Shown here: one piece after another, positions 10,887 to 22,224 of the stretch
Position numbering within the stretch: position 1 is the first letter of the stretch
How the letters are laid out: each line of letters opens with the position of its first letter
Origin: Sialis fuliginosa
Taxonomy: Eukaryota; Arthropoda; Insecta; Megaloptera; Sialidae
Direction of reading: 5' to 3'
Length of the DNA stretch: 64,000 nt
NCBI GenBank assembly: GCA_961205875.1
Contig: OY540816.1
Span: forward strand, 22,950,701 to 23,014,700
Position numbers and translations under genes: made by a program
The notes under the pieces: generated by a model
Database searches by the model: none
What the model was told of the DNA's origin: nothing
Seen by the model: only the letters and a program-made list of their open reading frames with translations

Positions 10887-11559
10887 AAAAAAACATCTGC
10901 CAAGTAAATGCACAGTGCTTCCTCGTGCTGAATTCACCAATGGTAGTTAATTATTGAACAATTTAAATAAAAACCGATAGTGTTTAGGTAAATTGCCTGG
11001 AATTGGTTAACCATTTAATTTTTATACAATTTTACTAAAAAATATTAGTTCGAAATTTTTCTTAGAACGCACCTGATTATTTTTTCGTATATTTATGCAA
11101 ACGTCAAAATGACATTTAATGTATCCAAGCAAATATCAATTTAGAAAAACAAAACACGAATTTTAAAAATAAATTGAGGTAAATCTTTGTAAGGGATTAT
11201 TTTACAACAAACGTTGTAGACCCATATTATAGGAAATTTAATGCTCTACAAAAAAGATTTTCACATAACATGTGTCGTTCTTGAGATATCTTGAAAAAAT
11301 AAATATTTTGGGATGTCACCACTCCCCTTTACACACGATTTTGATGATTTTGAAATGGCACCGTCCTCAAGCCAGACCCAACCATCCGACCAAGTTTTAA
11401 TAATATCGGTTCAGTGGTTCATGAGTTATGCGTGTGACAAGGATTCAGGGGACAGAAAAGTGTTTGTCTTGACGTGAAACGGAAAGATCAATTTAAAATT
11501 TTGTCTCAATCTGAAACGATCACAAAGCTTCTCGTATCTTCGATATTGCGAGGAAGCAA
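10887..11559 (+). mobile_element. C-3: full-length C copy, about 673 bp
   Basis: Runs from AAAAACATCTGCCAAGTAAA to CGATATTGCGAGGAAGCAA. The ends share only the short inverted TGCTTCCTCG. Order of blocks: CGTGCTGAATTCACC, TTAACCATTTAATTTTTATA, CGTCAAAATGACATTTAATG, TAGGAAATTTAATGCTCTAC, the GGGATGTCACCACTCCCC block and CATGAGTTATGCGTGTGAC. No coding capacity. The superfamily is not recognised. The copy at 49.87 kb is its near-equal in reverse. Confidence 0.8.
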
Positions 11560-11877
11560 TACGTTTTTTTTACCAGATAAATATTCTGGATTCATATTTG
11601 CATTAAAAATATCAAAAGCGATATTTATTTATTTTTATCAGTTGAAAATCAGCAAATGTAATTTGTCACATTTCATATGAAATGCGTTTGTTAAATCGTA
11701 TATGAATGAGGTATTGTGAGTAGCGCGCTGAATGCAGCATATATTTGAAGCGTTGATTGTTAGCCGCGGGGCAAGTCGACCTCGTACGTCAATACACACG
11801 TTATTCCTGCTATTGTGCGGCACATTTGATTGTCGAACTACCGCTGAATACACATACCACACACGAAAAACTTGGCT

Positions 11878-13462
11878 GGCTATCATATGTGTAAATAGTA
11901 AATATATATCTACCTATTCATACCGAGTAGGTAGATAAAAATATTTTTTCACATAGAACTAGGGAACTGTAAGTCGCAGGAAGTTCCGGTTGGTTTTAAA
12001 ATGTCCGTTATATAGTTTTCTTTCACGTGTTAAAATTCTAAATCGATTCAATTAATAGTTTTGTAGTTATAACTGTTTGTAGTGAAATCTAACCTAACTT
12101 TTTTCCACATAGAACTCGGGAACTGTAAGACGCAGGAAGTTCCGGTTGGTTTTAAAATGTCCGTTAATAGTTTTCTTTCAGGTGTTAAAATTCTAAATCG
12201 ATTCAATTAATAGTTTTGTAGTTATAACTTTTTGTAGTGAAATGTAACCTAACTTTTTCACGGCCAATAGTTACAGATTCTATAATTGATTGTAAGTGGG
12301 TAAGGCTATCATATGTGTAAATAGTAAATATATACATATCAACCTATTCATACCGAGTGGGTAGATAAAAATGAGTCATATTTTTTTCACATAGAACTCG
12401 GGAACTATAAGTTGCAGGAAGTTCCGGTTGGTTTTAAAATGTCCGTTATATAGTTTTCTTTCACGTGTTAAAATTCTAAATCGATTCAATTAATAGTTTT
12501 GTAGTTATAACTTTTTGTAGTGAAATGTAACCTAACTTTTTCACGGCCAATAGTTACAGATTCTATAATTGATTGTAAGTGGGTAAGGCTATCATATGTG
12601 TAAATAGTAAATATATACATATCAACCTATTCATACCGAGTGGGTAGATAAAAATGAGTCATATTTTTTTCACATAGAACTCGGGAACTATAAGTTGCAG
12701 GAAGTTCCGGTTGGTTTTAAAATGTCCGTTATATAGTTTTCTTTCACGTGTTAAAATTCTAAATCGATTCAATTAATAGTTTTGTAGTTATAACTTTTTG
12801 TAGTGAAATCTAACCTAACTTTTTTCCACATAGAACTCGGGAACTGTAAGACGCAGGAAGTTCCGGTTGGTTTTAAAATGTCCGTTAATAGTTTTCTTTC
12901 AGGTGTTAAAATTCTAAATCGATTCAATTAATAGTTTTGTAGTTATAACTTTTTGTAGTGAAATGTAACCTAACTTTTTCACGGCCAATAGTTACAGATT
13001 CTATAATTGATTGTAAGTGGGTAAGGCTATCATATGTGTAAATAGTAAATATATACATATCAACCTATTCATACCGAGTGGGTAGATAAAAATGAGTCAT
13101 ATTTTTTTCACATAGAACTCGGGAACTATAAGTTGCAGGAAGTTCCGGTTGGTTTTAAAATGTCCGTTATATAGTTTTCTTTCACGTGTTAAAATTCTAA
13201 ATCGATTCAATTAATAGTTTTGTAGTTATAACTTTTTGTAGTGAAATCTAACCTAACTTTTTTTCACATAGAACTCGGGAACTGTAAGACGCAGAAAGTT
13301 CCGGTTGGTTTTAAAATGTCCGTTATATAGTTTTCTTTCACGTGTTAAAATTCTAAATCGATTAAATTAATAGTTTTGTAGTTATAACTTTTTGTAGTGA
13401 AATGTAACCTAACTTTTTCACGGCCAATAGTTACAGATTCTATAATTGATTGTAAGTGGGTA
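11878..13462. repeat. Satellite array: 156-bp unit A and 126-bp spacer S in higher-order pattern
   Basis: CACATAGAACT starts A units at 11950, 12106, 12388, 12671, 12827, 13109 and 13265, so the steps are 156, 282, 283, 156, 282 and 156. Each 282-bp step is A plus S (CACGGCCAATAGTTACAG to GAGTCATATTTTTTT). The pattern is therefore AAS, AS, AAS, AAS. First and second A units differ at fixed sites (ATAAGTTGC or GTAAGACGC; CTAACC or GTAACC). The single A at 12388 combines both types, as expected after unequal exchange. The array starts inside an S unit and is cut at a TA by B-3. Confidence 0.9.
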
Positions 13463-13972
13463 AGGTACTGGCACCAGTTATGGCCGCTATAAGAGCAAGG
13501 TTTACTGTATTTGTGATTTACGGGCTTCTTTTATGTAATTTTCATGAACTCATGTTATTAATAAAACAAGTAACTCTTTATTTAATCAATTTAATTACCA
13601 AAGTCTGCAAATATAGTTTGTTTTTTTAAATCATAGCCTTTAATTTTGTTTATGTTTTTTCTCCAGTAATGGATAAAATAAAACCAGTAATGAGCACGCA
13701 GTGATGGACACTTGCTAATGATAAGTACTACAAAAGAAAGAATCTTCAAATTTGAAACAATGTAAAGCAGTTGCTATGATAATATAATAATTAATAAATA
13801 AATTATACTAATAATTAGTTTAAATGTCCACCATTTTGACACCTATTGGCCGATTGTCATCAAATCACGCAGTAAGACAGTTAAATGTATAGTGATCAAA
13901 TATCAGCACATATTTCTAATTTAGTACATTTAATTTAAAAACAGCCATTACTGGGGTCGTATCCAAGTTTAA
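13463..13972 (+). mobile_element. B-3: B copy inserted in the satellite
   Basis: Starts with AGGTACTGGCACCAGTTATG directly after TA of the satellite spacer, and runs through the usual blocks to GGGGTCGTATCCAAG. The last bases of the right terminus are missing and the satellite does not resume. Confidence 0.8.
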
Positions 13973-14339
13973 ATCGATTCAATCTTGACATATGCCGCAG
14001 CAAACAAACAAACAAACTAATGTGCATACGAGTTAAGCGCATAACCCATTCTTTGACACATTAACGCTGGTGTAAAAGTCGTCGTCTAAAGTTTTGTACT
14101 AATGCATGTATTTCTAGACAGTGTGTCGACGGCAACGAATGCATCTATCATGATGTTGCTCATAGTCGCGTTGCAGCAACATCCCTTAGGGCGTTATCTT
14201 TGCTAAAGCTGCATTAATCTTATTACGACATCGCTTCTGTACGTCCAACTTGTTTACCTCATCATTGCTGCTAACGTGTTTTTTTTTTAAAACGTGTTAA
14301 TAGTTTTTATTATTGTTTTAAAACTGTGAAATTTATATA

Positions 14340-14628
14340 CAGTGTATTCCAAGTTGATTAAGACATAGGAAATTTAACATGGGGACAATTAGAAGTGTTG
14401 TAGTAGCCTTTGATCGAATTTAACGACTTTAATTTCATCAATGTATTTTATTTTTTATTAAAGTCGAAAACAAAATACTATTGATTAATTTAAAAAATAT
14501 CAGTTAGTTTCGAAGCGGCATTTCAAAATGCACCAATCACATCGTTAAAATAGACCATAGGTTACTACAACACTTCTAATTGTCCCCATGTTAAATTTCC
14601 TATGTCTTAATTAACTCGGAATACACTG
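14340..14628. mobile_element. J: 289-bp mariner-type miniature element
   Basis: The inverted ends are about 80 bases long: CAGTGTATTCCAAGTTGATT..AGACATAGGAAATTTAACAT at the left is mirrored by CCCCATGTTAAATTTCC..ACTCGGAATACACTG at the right. It is flanked by TA at 14338-14339 and 14629-14630. TA duplications and CAGTG ends are typical of Tc1/mariner relatives. There is no coding sequence. Confidence 0.85.
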
Positions 14629-14639
14629 TAAAAAAAAGA

Positions 14640-16190
14640 AATGGTTTTCAGTTATTGCTTAATTTTCCATTAAATGACCTTTTTTAGTAATAAGGAGTAG
14701 ACTAACTACAGTTTACTACCTATATGATAAAAAAAGGTCATTCAATTCAAAATTATAATAATTTTTTTTTTTAATTTTGCATATGTCGGGGGCCCCTCAA
14801 CCACCTCTTGCCCCGAGGCCCCCGAGCTTCTAGTTACGGCCCTGCTAATTCATAAAATAATTTCCAAAACTCGAATTTCCGAAATCCTACTGTATTATAA
14901 CACAAGGCTTTTATTTCTAATTTAAGAAAAATTCTGATTTCATTGTTTACAAAGTTATACCTATAAATTTTAAATGGAAATAAAAAAGGACATGTTTAAT
15001 AAATGATTTCCCGACAGTATAAAACTGGCAGAGACTATTTTCAGAGCGAGAGAGAGAGAAACAGCACATACTTGACATATGTGACATAAATGGCTACATA
15101 AGATTGACACACACATACACACTCACACATACATACATAGATAATGCATTGATACAAATACAGGATGAATAAAAATACGAAAAATAACAAAAATCTTTAT
15201 TATTTTTTTTATTTTATGTCTGTCTGTCTGTAGATGCTGTAACTGAAAAAAAATTTACATTTTGGATTAATTTTCGTCTGGGTAGGAGACAAATAATTTT
15301 TTAAAACTATCTTACAACAGGAAACGGATGTTTTCTCTTGTTAATTTTTGAATTTTAAGTCGTGTATTTTTTAAAGTTACTTTAAATTTCTCTTGTTGTA
15401 AAAATTTGACTTTTGAAAACATTTTAAATTCTTGCAAGAGACAGATTTTGTTTTTCTATCATAAAAGTTTGCCTAAGTTTAAAAAACTAAAAAAATAATG
15501 TTTATACAAAATATTTATTAAGAATGACTTGAAAAAATATGGACAAATGCGAGTAGCACTCGCGCCCTGAATGTTCCGTAACCGTTATATTAAACTTAAT
15601 TATTGACAATAGAATTTCATGTAGAATTAGAAATTAATGATTTATTTTATTTTATTTCTTTACTTATGCTATGAGACCTTCCTTCGTGTCAAATTTCAAG
15701 ATTTTAGGTCAACAGGAAGTACTGTCAGTATCGAAATATATTTTTATTGTATGTAGTTAGAAACTTGAATTATTTACAGGACTATCAGATGGCAGACCTT
15801 AGTATTTGATATTAATTTCAACATGATACTTTTAGCCGTTACTGAGAAAAAGGGTCTTGACGGACAGACAGATAGACGGTCAAAAAACTGATCCTATATG
15901 TGTTTCGTTTTTTTTTTCATTTTGAAATACGGACTTTGTAATCAATCTGTATGCATATACATATAAACAAACACACGTTGTAAAAATAAAGCAGAAAGTA
16001 CGGAATTAGTTGAATCTTCTCGGACTGGAAAAAGTCCCTCTGTCTAAATAAATAAACTACAGATAACAAAAGATAGGGCAAACAGAAAGGACAAATACTG
16101 AGACAACGAATTTAAAGTAAACAGACGTGTGCTGCTTCCATTTGTGGGGAAACTGTAGCGGGAATCAGGATATTGTACAGCTGGTGGCCC
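14640..16190. other. AT-rich stretch with microsatellites, no gene seen
   Basis: Contains GA and CA/TA runs near 15045-15140, two GACAGACAG/CTGTCTGTC tracts near 15220 and 15865, and GGCCCCCGAGCTTCTAG near 14818, which may be an old element end. No coding frame of interest. Confidence 0.4.
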
Positions 16191-16201
16191 TAAACTAAAT
16201 A

Positions 16202-16527
16202 AGGTACTGGCACCAGTCTTGAACATGACCACACTGATGGCTATTTTTAAATTAGAAATATTTGGTGATATTTGATTACTACCATTTCTGAATATTAATC
16301 TATATACATTTAACTGTCTTTTAGCGTGATTTGATGATAATCGGCCAATAGGTGACAAAATGGTGGACATTTAAACTAATTATTAGTATAATTTATTTAT
16401 TAATTATTATATATATTTCAAATTTGACGATTCTTTCTTTTATATCTTTTGTGTCGTAGTACTTATCATTTTGTAAAGTGTCCATCACTGCGTGCTCATT
16501 TTACTTTATCCATTACTGTGTGTAAGA
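16202..16527 (-). mobile_element. B-4: B copy, reverse, left half missing
   Basis: Begins AGGTACTGGCACCAGTCTTG after TA and carries the B blocks in reverse (AACTGTCTTTTAGCGTGATT, CAAAATGGTGGACATTTAAA, AGTGTCCATCACTGCGTGCT), stopping near CATTACTGTGTG. The 108-codon minus-strand frame 16044-16370 mostly lies on it and is not a gene. Confidence 0.8.
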
Positions 16528-16654
16528 CGTTGTAAAGCAGAGGTAATCAACATGTCAATCGCAACGAATTTTTAATTAAAATTATTGTGTTCAAAATAAA
16601 TAAACAAAATTTTCTATTTTTTGCAATAATAAAAGTTATGATTTTCTCATTTAT

Positions 16655-16765
16655 ATTTTAATATTTTTAAAATGTTTATAGGTACTTGTTATATAACACC
16701 GTGAGTGTTGCCAACTTGAGAACCCACAACACAGTGTATGTGAACAATCAAAACTAATCCGTATA
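16655..16765 (+). repeat. Direct repeat, copy 1
   Basis: GGTACTTGTTATATAACACC followed by GTGAGTGTTGCCAACTTGAG matches 17557-17640 with few differences. The two copies lie about 880 bases apart on either side of the K element. Confidence 0.7.
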
Positions 16766-17074
16766 TGAAAATGTTACCAAAATTTTACGGCGGCCATCTT
16801 TTTTAAATGTCACTTTCGTCATTTCCATGCATATTATATTATAAGAAAATTCATAACATGCAAATATGATTTAAATGTATGTATTATGAGAGATAATATT
16901 TCCAAATAGACGTTTTTCTGTTAATCAATTATCACAGAAATACTTTTAAAGACAATATAAAACATTTATTATCATTTAATTTTATAATTGATATTTATTT
17001 AAAAATCTTAAAGATACGCCAATGACTCGTGGAGCGATATGGTAACAACACAACGCTAGGTAATGTGTTATTTG

Positions 17075-17497
17075 CAGGCCCCTCTTTCCCACTGGACACT
17101 ATGGGCACGTGCCCAGGGCCCCGCGATCGATAGGGGCCCCCATATCATGCTTTGTGGATTATATTATATTATCTATTCATTTAATGTGACTGTAACGAAA
17201 TGAAAATAAATCTAGAACCTTGCTTTTCTAATCAAATACAAATCCCCTAACCATAAAAATTGTAAGAGTTTAGACTTACACGTGTTTCAATAGCAATGCT
17301 ATCATCATCAGAGTCCTAAAGACACATGGTTAGGGGATTTGTATTTGATAAGTCATAACCATAGTTTTTGTCTGTTTGTTATAAGCTTGCTTATCTACTT
17401 TCTTTGTCTATCCTAACAAAATAGTGCTCTGTCAAGATCATAGGGGCCCCATTATCCTAATGTGCCCAGGGCCTCGAATAGGTTAAAGACGGCCCTG
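17075..17497. mobile_element. K: 423-bp hAT-type miniature element with 8-bp duplication
   Basis: Left end CAGGCCCCTCTTT and right end, read inward, CAGGGCCGTCTTTAACC are related. Both are followed by GGGCCC-rich arms (AGGGGCCCCCATATC against ATAGGGGCCCCATTATCC). The exact 8-bp sequence GTTATTTG lies at 17067-17074 and again at 17498-17505, the duplication length expected for hAT elements. Inside is a near-perfect 24-bp inverted repeat (ATCAAATACAAATCCCCTAA at about 17236 and its complement ending near 17351). It has no coding capacity. Confidence 0.88.
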
Positions 17498-17526
17498 GTT
17501 ATTTGTCCTTTATATTTCCTTATCTA

Positions 17527-17640
17527 ATATTTATATTTGAATATATTTTGAAATGTTGATAGGTACTTGTTATACAACACCGTGAGCGTTGCCAACTTGA
17601 GAACACACAACACACTGTGTGTATGTATGTGCATAAGAAT
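17527..17640 (+). repeat. Direct repeat, copy 2
   Basis: GGTACTTGTTATACAACACC followed by GTGAGCGTTGCCAACTTGAG repeats the segment at 16655-16765. The small frame on the other strand is not supported as a gene. Confidence 0.7.
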
Positions 17641-18029
17641 AGTTTGAATATAGCAGCGGGAGATTTTGTTAGCAATGTTTGAGAACAGAGACCAGATCGG
17701 GAACAAAAGGCGAAGCTTTTTGCTAATTTAATGTTATTTAAGGGAGTTAATTGTATAGAGTTAAAGACGCGACTTAATGCACAGTTGTAATTAACGGTAC
17801 AGGCGTTTAGATTAAAATATTTGTATAAATTATATAGGGTTTCTGTTCAACAATACATATTATGTTTTGGATATAAAATGCAAAACATAAAGTTAACCCA
17901 ATCGTGACCAGTTAAGATTTTGCGTTGCTGTAAGATTATTTTAATTCGGATGGGTTTGAAATCATACTTATTTACGAGTATTGGACTGAATACATCAACA
18001 ATGCAATTACCAACGTTCTAGAGTTTTAG

Positions 18030-18909
18030 CAGTGGCGAAGCGTCCATGGAAGCAGTGCTTCCTTTACTTTTTGGGTAAATTAATACAAATCTGTGTTTTC
18101 AGTTAATAAATAATTTAAAAATATTATTAGAATATTCATCTTTATGTGCAAAAATAGCATTTAATATTAATTTACATGTTCAATTATAAAACTACGTCTT
18201 ATTTTCTTGTATTTGAGTCGATATTTGTATGAAAAGTTGAAGTTCACTGCAAGAAATTTCACTGAAAAATTTCGAATTTTTGATTTCGTTAAAAGTATGT
18301 TTATTGTATAGAAAATGACGTGAAAAGTTGTTTGTTTCAAACCGCAGGTCTGTATCTCAAATCGTTCTCGAGATATAGCCTCTCAAAGTTTTAGTTTTTT
18401 CAAATTTTTGAAGAAAAAAGGCAATAACTTTTGAACGCGTGGTCGGAATTGATTTTAGTTGACGGATTTGGAATCAGCGTGTCAAAATCTATATAATGAC
18501 ATGCACAATACCTTAAAACTCGAAAAAAAAAATTTCGCGAAAAATCGAAAAAATTCAAAGGGGTATACCTTAAAAAAATGTCGATTTTTGACGAAATTTT
18601 TTTTGTCGGTTTTTAAAGTATTATACATGTCATTAAATAGATTTTGACACGCTGATTTCAAATCCGTCAACTAAAATCAATTCCGACCACGCGTTCAAAA
18701 GTTATGGCCTTTTTTCTCCAAAAATTTGAAAAAACTAAAACTTTGAGAGGCTATATCTCGAGAACGGTTTGAGATACAGACCTGCGGTTTGAAACAAACA
18801 ACTTTTCACGTCATTTTCTATACAATAAACATACTTTTAACGAAATCAAAAATTCGAAATTTTTTAGTGAAATTTCCTGCAGTGAACTTCAACTCGTCAT
18901 ACAAATATC
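18030..18909. mobile_element. PAL-2: palindromic element, right terminus lost
   Basis: Opens with CAGTGGCGAAGCGTCCATGG, the same terminus that closes PAL-1. The palindrome centre is near 18564.5 and the left arm is 535 bases. The right arm stops after ACAAATATC at 18909, where a B fragment starts without any gap. The asymmetric centre (GCGAAAAATCGAAAAAATTC then ATGTCGATTTTTGACG) has the same direction as in PAL-1 and PAL-4. Mirrored 62-codon frames are by-products. Confidence 0.88.
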
Positions 18910-19053
18910 ACGCTGTAAGACAGTTAAATGTATTTTATTAATATTCAGAAATGGCAGTAATCAAATATCAACAAATATTTCTAATTCAGTACATTTAATT
19001 TAAAAATAACCATTACTGGAGTCATATCATCCAAGTCTGGTGCCAGTAACTTA
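18910..19053 (+). mobile_element. B fragment joined to PAL-2
   Basis: Starts inside B at ACGCTGTAAGACAGTTAAAT and continues through AGAAATGGCAGTAATC and CCATTACTGGAGTCATATC to a right end near TCTGGTGCCAGTAACTTAT. The matching left part of B is not on the far side of PAL-2, so this is a chimeric junction and not a simple insertion. Confidence 0.75.
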
Positions 19054-19133
19054 TACAAGGATGACGCAGGTATTTTAGCAACTAGTTTCGAAATAAAATT
19101 TTTTTAATGCTTTATTTTGAACAGCTTATATAC

Positions 19134-19907
19134 TAAAAAAACATCTGCCAAGTAAATGCACAGTGCTTCCTCGTGCTAAATTCACTAAAACCGATAGTGT
19201 TCAGATAAATTGCCTGGCATTGGTTAACCATTTAATTTTTATACAAATTTTACTAAAAAATCTTAGTTCGAATTTTTTCTTAAAACGCACCTGAATATTT
19301 TTTCATATATTTTTAATTTTTTGACAATTTCAATCTAAATCTAAATTTATGCAAATGTCAAAATGACATTTAAAACGTCAAAGTGACATTTAAAACGCCA
19401 AAGTGACACTTAATATATCCAATCAAATATCAATTTAGAAAAACAAAACACGAATTTTTAAAATTAATTTAGATAAATCTTTGTAAGGGAATATTTTACA
19501 ACAAACGTAGTAGACCCATATTATAGGAAATTTAATGCTCTACAAAAAATATTCTATAAAATTTTCTCGTAAAATGTGTCGTTGAAAAAAGAAATATTTT
19601 GGGGTGTCACCCCTCCCCCTTACACACGATTTTGATGATTTTGAAATGGGACCGTCCTCAAACCAAACCCAACCATCCGACCAAGTTTCAATAATATCGG
19701 TTCAGTGGTTCATGAGTTATGCATGTGACAAGGATTCAGGGGACAGACGGACGGACGGACAGACAGACAGACACGGAACGAAAAGTGTTTGTCTTGACGT
19801 GAAATGGATAAATAAATTTAAAATTTTGAAATTGGAGAACTTTTTTTTTGTCTCAATCTGAAACGATCACATAGCTTCTCGTATCTTCGATATTGCGAGG
19901 AAGCAAA
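19134..19907 (+). mobile_element. C-4: full-length C copy
   Basis: Extends from AAAAAAACATCTGCCAAG to ATTGCGAGGAAGCAA. A short block CAAAGTGACATTTAAAACG is repeated near 19356-19415. A GGACGGACGG/GACAGACAG run lies near 19745. The 85-codon frame 19604-19861 is read from the conserved C tail. Confidence 0.82.
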
Positions 19908-20436
19908 ACATAAAATTTCGTACAATAATTATGTGAGGTGTAAACAACATTTTCTGAAATCAAAACGAGTCTTTTGTAAATACGTACATACACACACGAC
20001 AGAGTAACATTGTTCTGCAACCTGGATCGATATGGAGTCATTAAAATTGACATAACATCGAAGTAGGTAAGTCAAATACATGTAACCCGGACGTTGCTGT
20101 TGAAAGCTCCGGATTTCCTAGCTCTTCGCTCCGGTTGTCTGGCGGTGTGTGGCGCGTCCGTAATCCTCTATCTATTCCACGAGCGTATCTACCGGGAGTT
20201 ATTGTATGTGCAATGTTGTGCACACACTCTACGATCTTTTATTATTCGCTGTAAAATTTTTATTTGAATACTAAATTCGTAACATCTTAGATGATGGATG
20301 TATTAGATTTTTTTACTGTTGGTAGTGGATATTATATAAATTATTTGTCGATGTTACAATGTAATATGTACAATTATATCATCTCAAACACGCGGCCCAA
20401 AACTTGCAGTTTTATTAACCCATTAACGCCCAAAAG
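19908..20436. other. Unassigned stretch
   Basis: No repeat family recognised. A slightly G+C-richer part near 20085-20190 (TTCGCTCCGGTTGTCTGGCG) has no motif I can name. Confidence 0.35.
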
Positions 20437-21497
20437 AAAACAAAAAACATCTGCCAACTAAATGCACACTGCATAATAGAGTACAGATAAATTGCCTGGC
20501 ATTGGTTAACCATTTAATTTTTATACAAATTTATATTTAAAAAAAAACTGGAGTCTCCTCGATCGCGCCAAGCTGACATATTAACTATTCAACTTATTTG
20601 TTAAATTTTCAATTTAAATTTCTTAATAATAGCCGAAGGAGGTTACGAAGGTCTTCGGGCATTAGATAGTCTTAAAGATAATGGTGTAAGCTATATTTAA
20701 AAAAAAACTGGAGTCTCCTCGATCGCCTCAAGCTGACATATTAACTATTCAACTTATTTGTTAAATTTTCAATTTAAATTTCTTAATAATAGCCGAAGGC
20801 GGTCTCGAAGGTCTTCGGGCATTAGATAGTCTTAAAGATAATGGTGTAAGCTATATTTAAAAAAAAATGGAGTCTCCTCGATCGCGCCAAGCTGGCATAT
20901 TAACTATTCAACTTATTTGTCAGAATGATATTTAAAACGTCAAAGTTACATTTAAAACGCCAAAATGACATTTAAAACGTCAAAATGACATTTAATATAT
21001 CCAATCAAATATCAATTTAGAAAAACAAAATACGAATTTTTAAAATAAATTGAGATAAATCTGTGTAAGGGAATATTTTACAACAAATGTAGTAGACCCA
21101 TATTATAGGAAATTTAATGCTCTACAAAAAATATTCTCTAAAATTTTCTCGTAAAATGTGTCGTTCTTGAGATATCTTCAAAAAAGAAATATTTTGGGGT
21201 GTCACTCCTCTCCCTTACACACGGTTTTGATGATTTTGAAATGGGACCGTCCTCAAACCAAACCCAACTGTCCGACCAAGTTTCAATAATATCGGTTCAG
21301 TGATTCATGAGTTATGCGTATGACAAGGTTTCAGGGGACACACGGACGGATAGACAGACAGACACGGAACGAAAAGTGTTTTCGTTGACGTGAAACGGAT
21401 AAATGAATTTAAAATTTTGAAATTCGAGAACATTTTTTTTGTCTCAATCTGAAACGATCACATAGCTTCTCGTATCTTCGATATTGCGAGGAAGCAA
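20437..21497 (+). mobile_element. C-5: C copy with a tandem array inside
   Basis: The 5' part (AAACATCTGCCAACTAAATG to TTAACCATTTAATTTTTATA) and the 3' part (CAATCAAATATCAATTTAG to TTGCGAGGAAGCAA) belong to C. Between them lies the 160-bp tandem array listed separately, followed by three copies of a roughly 20-bp ACGTCAAAATGACATTTAA-type unit. Confidence 0.78.
20540..20925 (+). repeat. 160-bp tandem repeat, about 2.4 copies
   Basis: TGGAGTCTCCTCGATCGC begins at 20549, 20709 and about 20869. The unit includes AATAGCCGAAGGAGGTTACG and GGTCTTCGGGCATTAGATAG. The copies are almost identical, so the amplification is recent. The array is found nowhere else in the window. Confidence 0.88.
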
Positions 21498-21517
21498 AAT
21501 ATTTTTATAAGATAAAA

Positions 21518-21629
21518 TGACAGACAGACAGACAGACACGGAACGAAAAGTGTTTATCTTGACCTGAAACGAAAAGAATAATTTTAAAACGATCACAAAG
21601 CTTCTCGTATCTTCGATATTTCAAAGAAG
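21518..21629 (+). mobile_element. C 3' tail fragment
   Basis: GACAGACAGACAGACACGGA, CTTGACCTGAAACG and CACAAAGCTTCTCGTATC form a second C 3' end directly downstream of C-5. Confidence 0.7.
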
Positions 21630-21639
21630 CATTTACACT

Positions 21640-22224
21640 ACCTTGAAAATTCAATCTGTAGAAGTAAATCATCCTAAAAAGATTTCTCCCGGCTTTGCAT
21701 ATGCTAAAGTAGAAATTAAAATAAAAAAGCACCTTCCCCTAAAATAATAAATCACGGCCACAAGACAGTCTTTTTTAAAGTTTTACAACAATTGTCACGT
21801 TAAATATTTTTTCAGCATTGAAAATAGTGTCGAATAAAAAAAAAGTCTTATACCATAGACAGTGTAGAAAAAAAGGCAACTTATTGTGAATTTATTATTA
21901 TTTAAAAGCGGGTTCCATTGTCTAGACTCGCTTATCTGTTTCACGCTACATTTGAACGAGTTTCGAAATTTCAAAGTCAGTTGTGAATTTTTAATATCTA
22001 TCTGTTATGCATTTTTACGACATTGTGTAAATTGTAAATGTGATTTATTGCTGTAATTATGTAAAAATATGAAGGAATTTCTACGCGAATGTTGCCTTGT
22101 TTTATTTTATGATATACGTTCCATTCTATTTTTGTAGTTATGTAAGAGTCCGTACGTATGTACGAGGTGCATTGAATTATGTAATACTTTGAAGAAATAT
22201 GGAATTTTGGATGAATTCTCTTAG
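21640..22224. other. AT-rich stretch, nothing recognised
   Basis: No repeat or coding signal that I can support. The short minus-strand frame at 21505-21732 is read through the C tail. Confidence 0.35.

Noticed and set aside
12106-13265. Regularly spaced units considered as a CRISPR array
   Set aside because: The repeats are 156 bases with conserved spacers in an insect-like genome. This is satellite DNA.
19741-19775. GACAGACAGACAG runs as independent microsatellites
   Set aside because: Most sit at a fixed place in C or G copies, so they are part of those elements.
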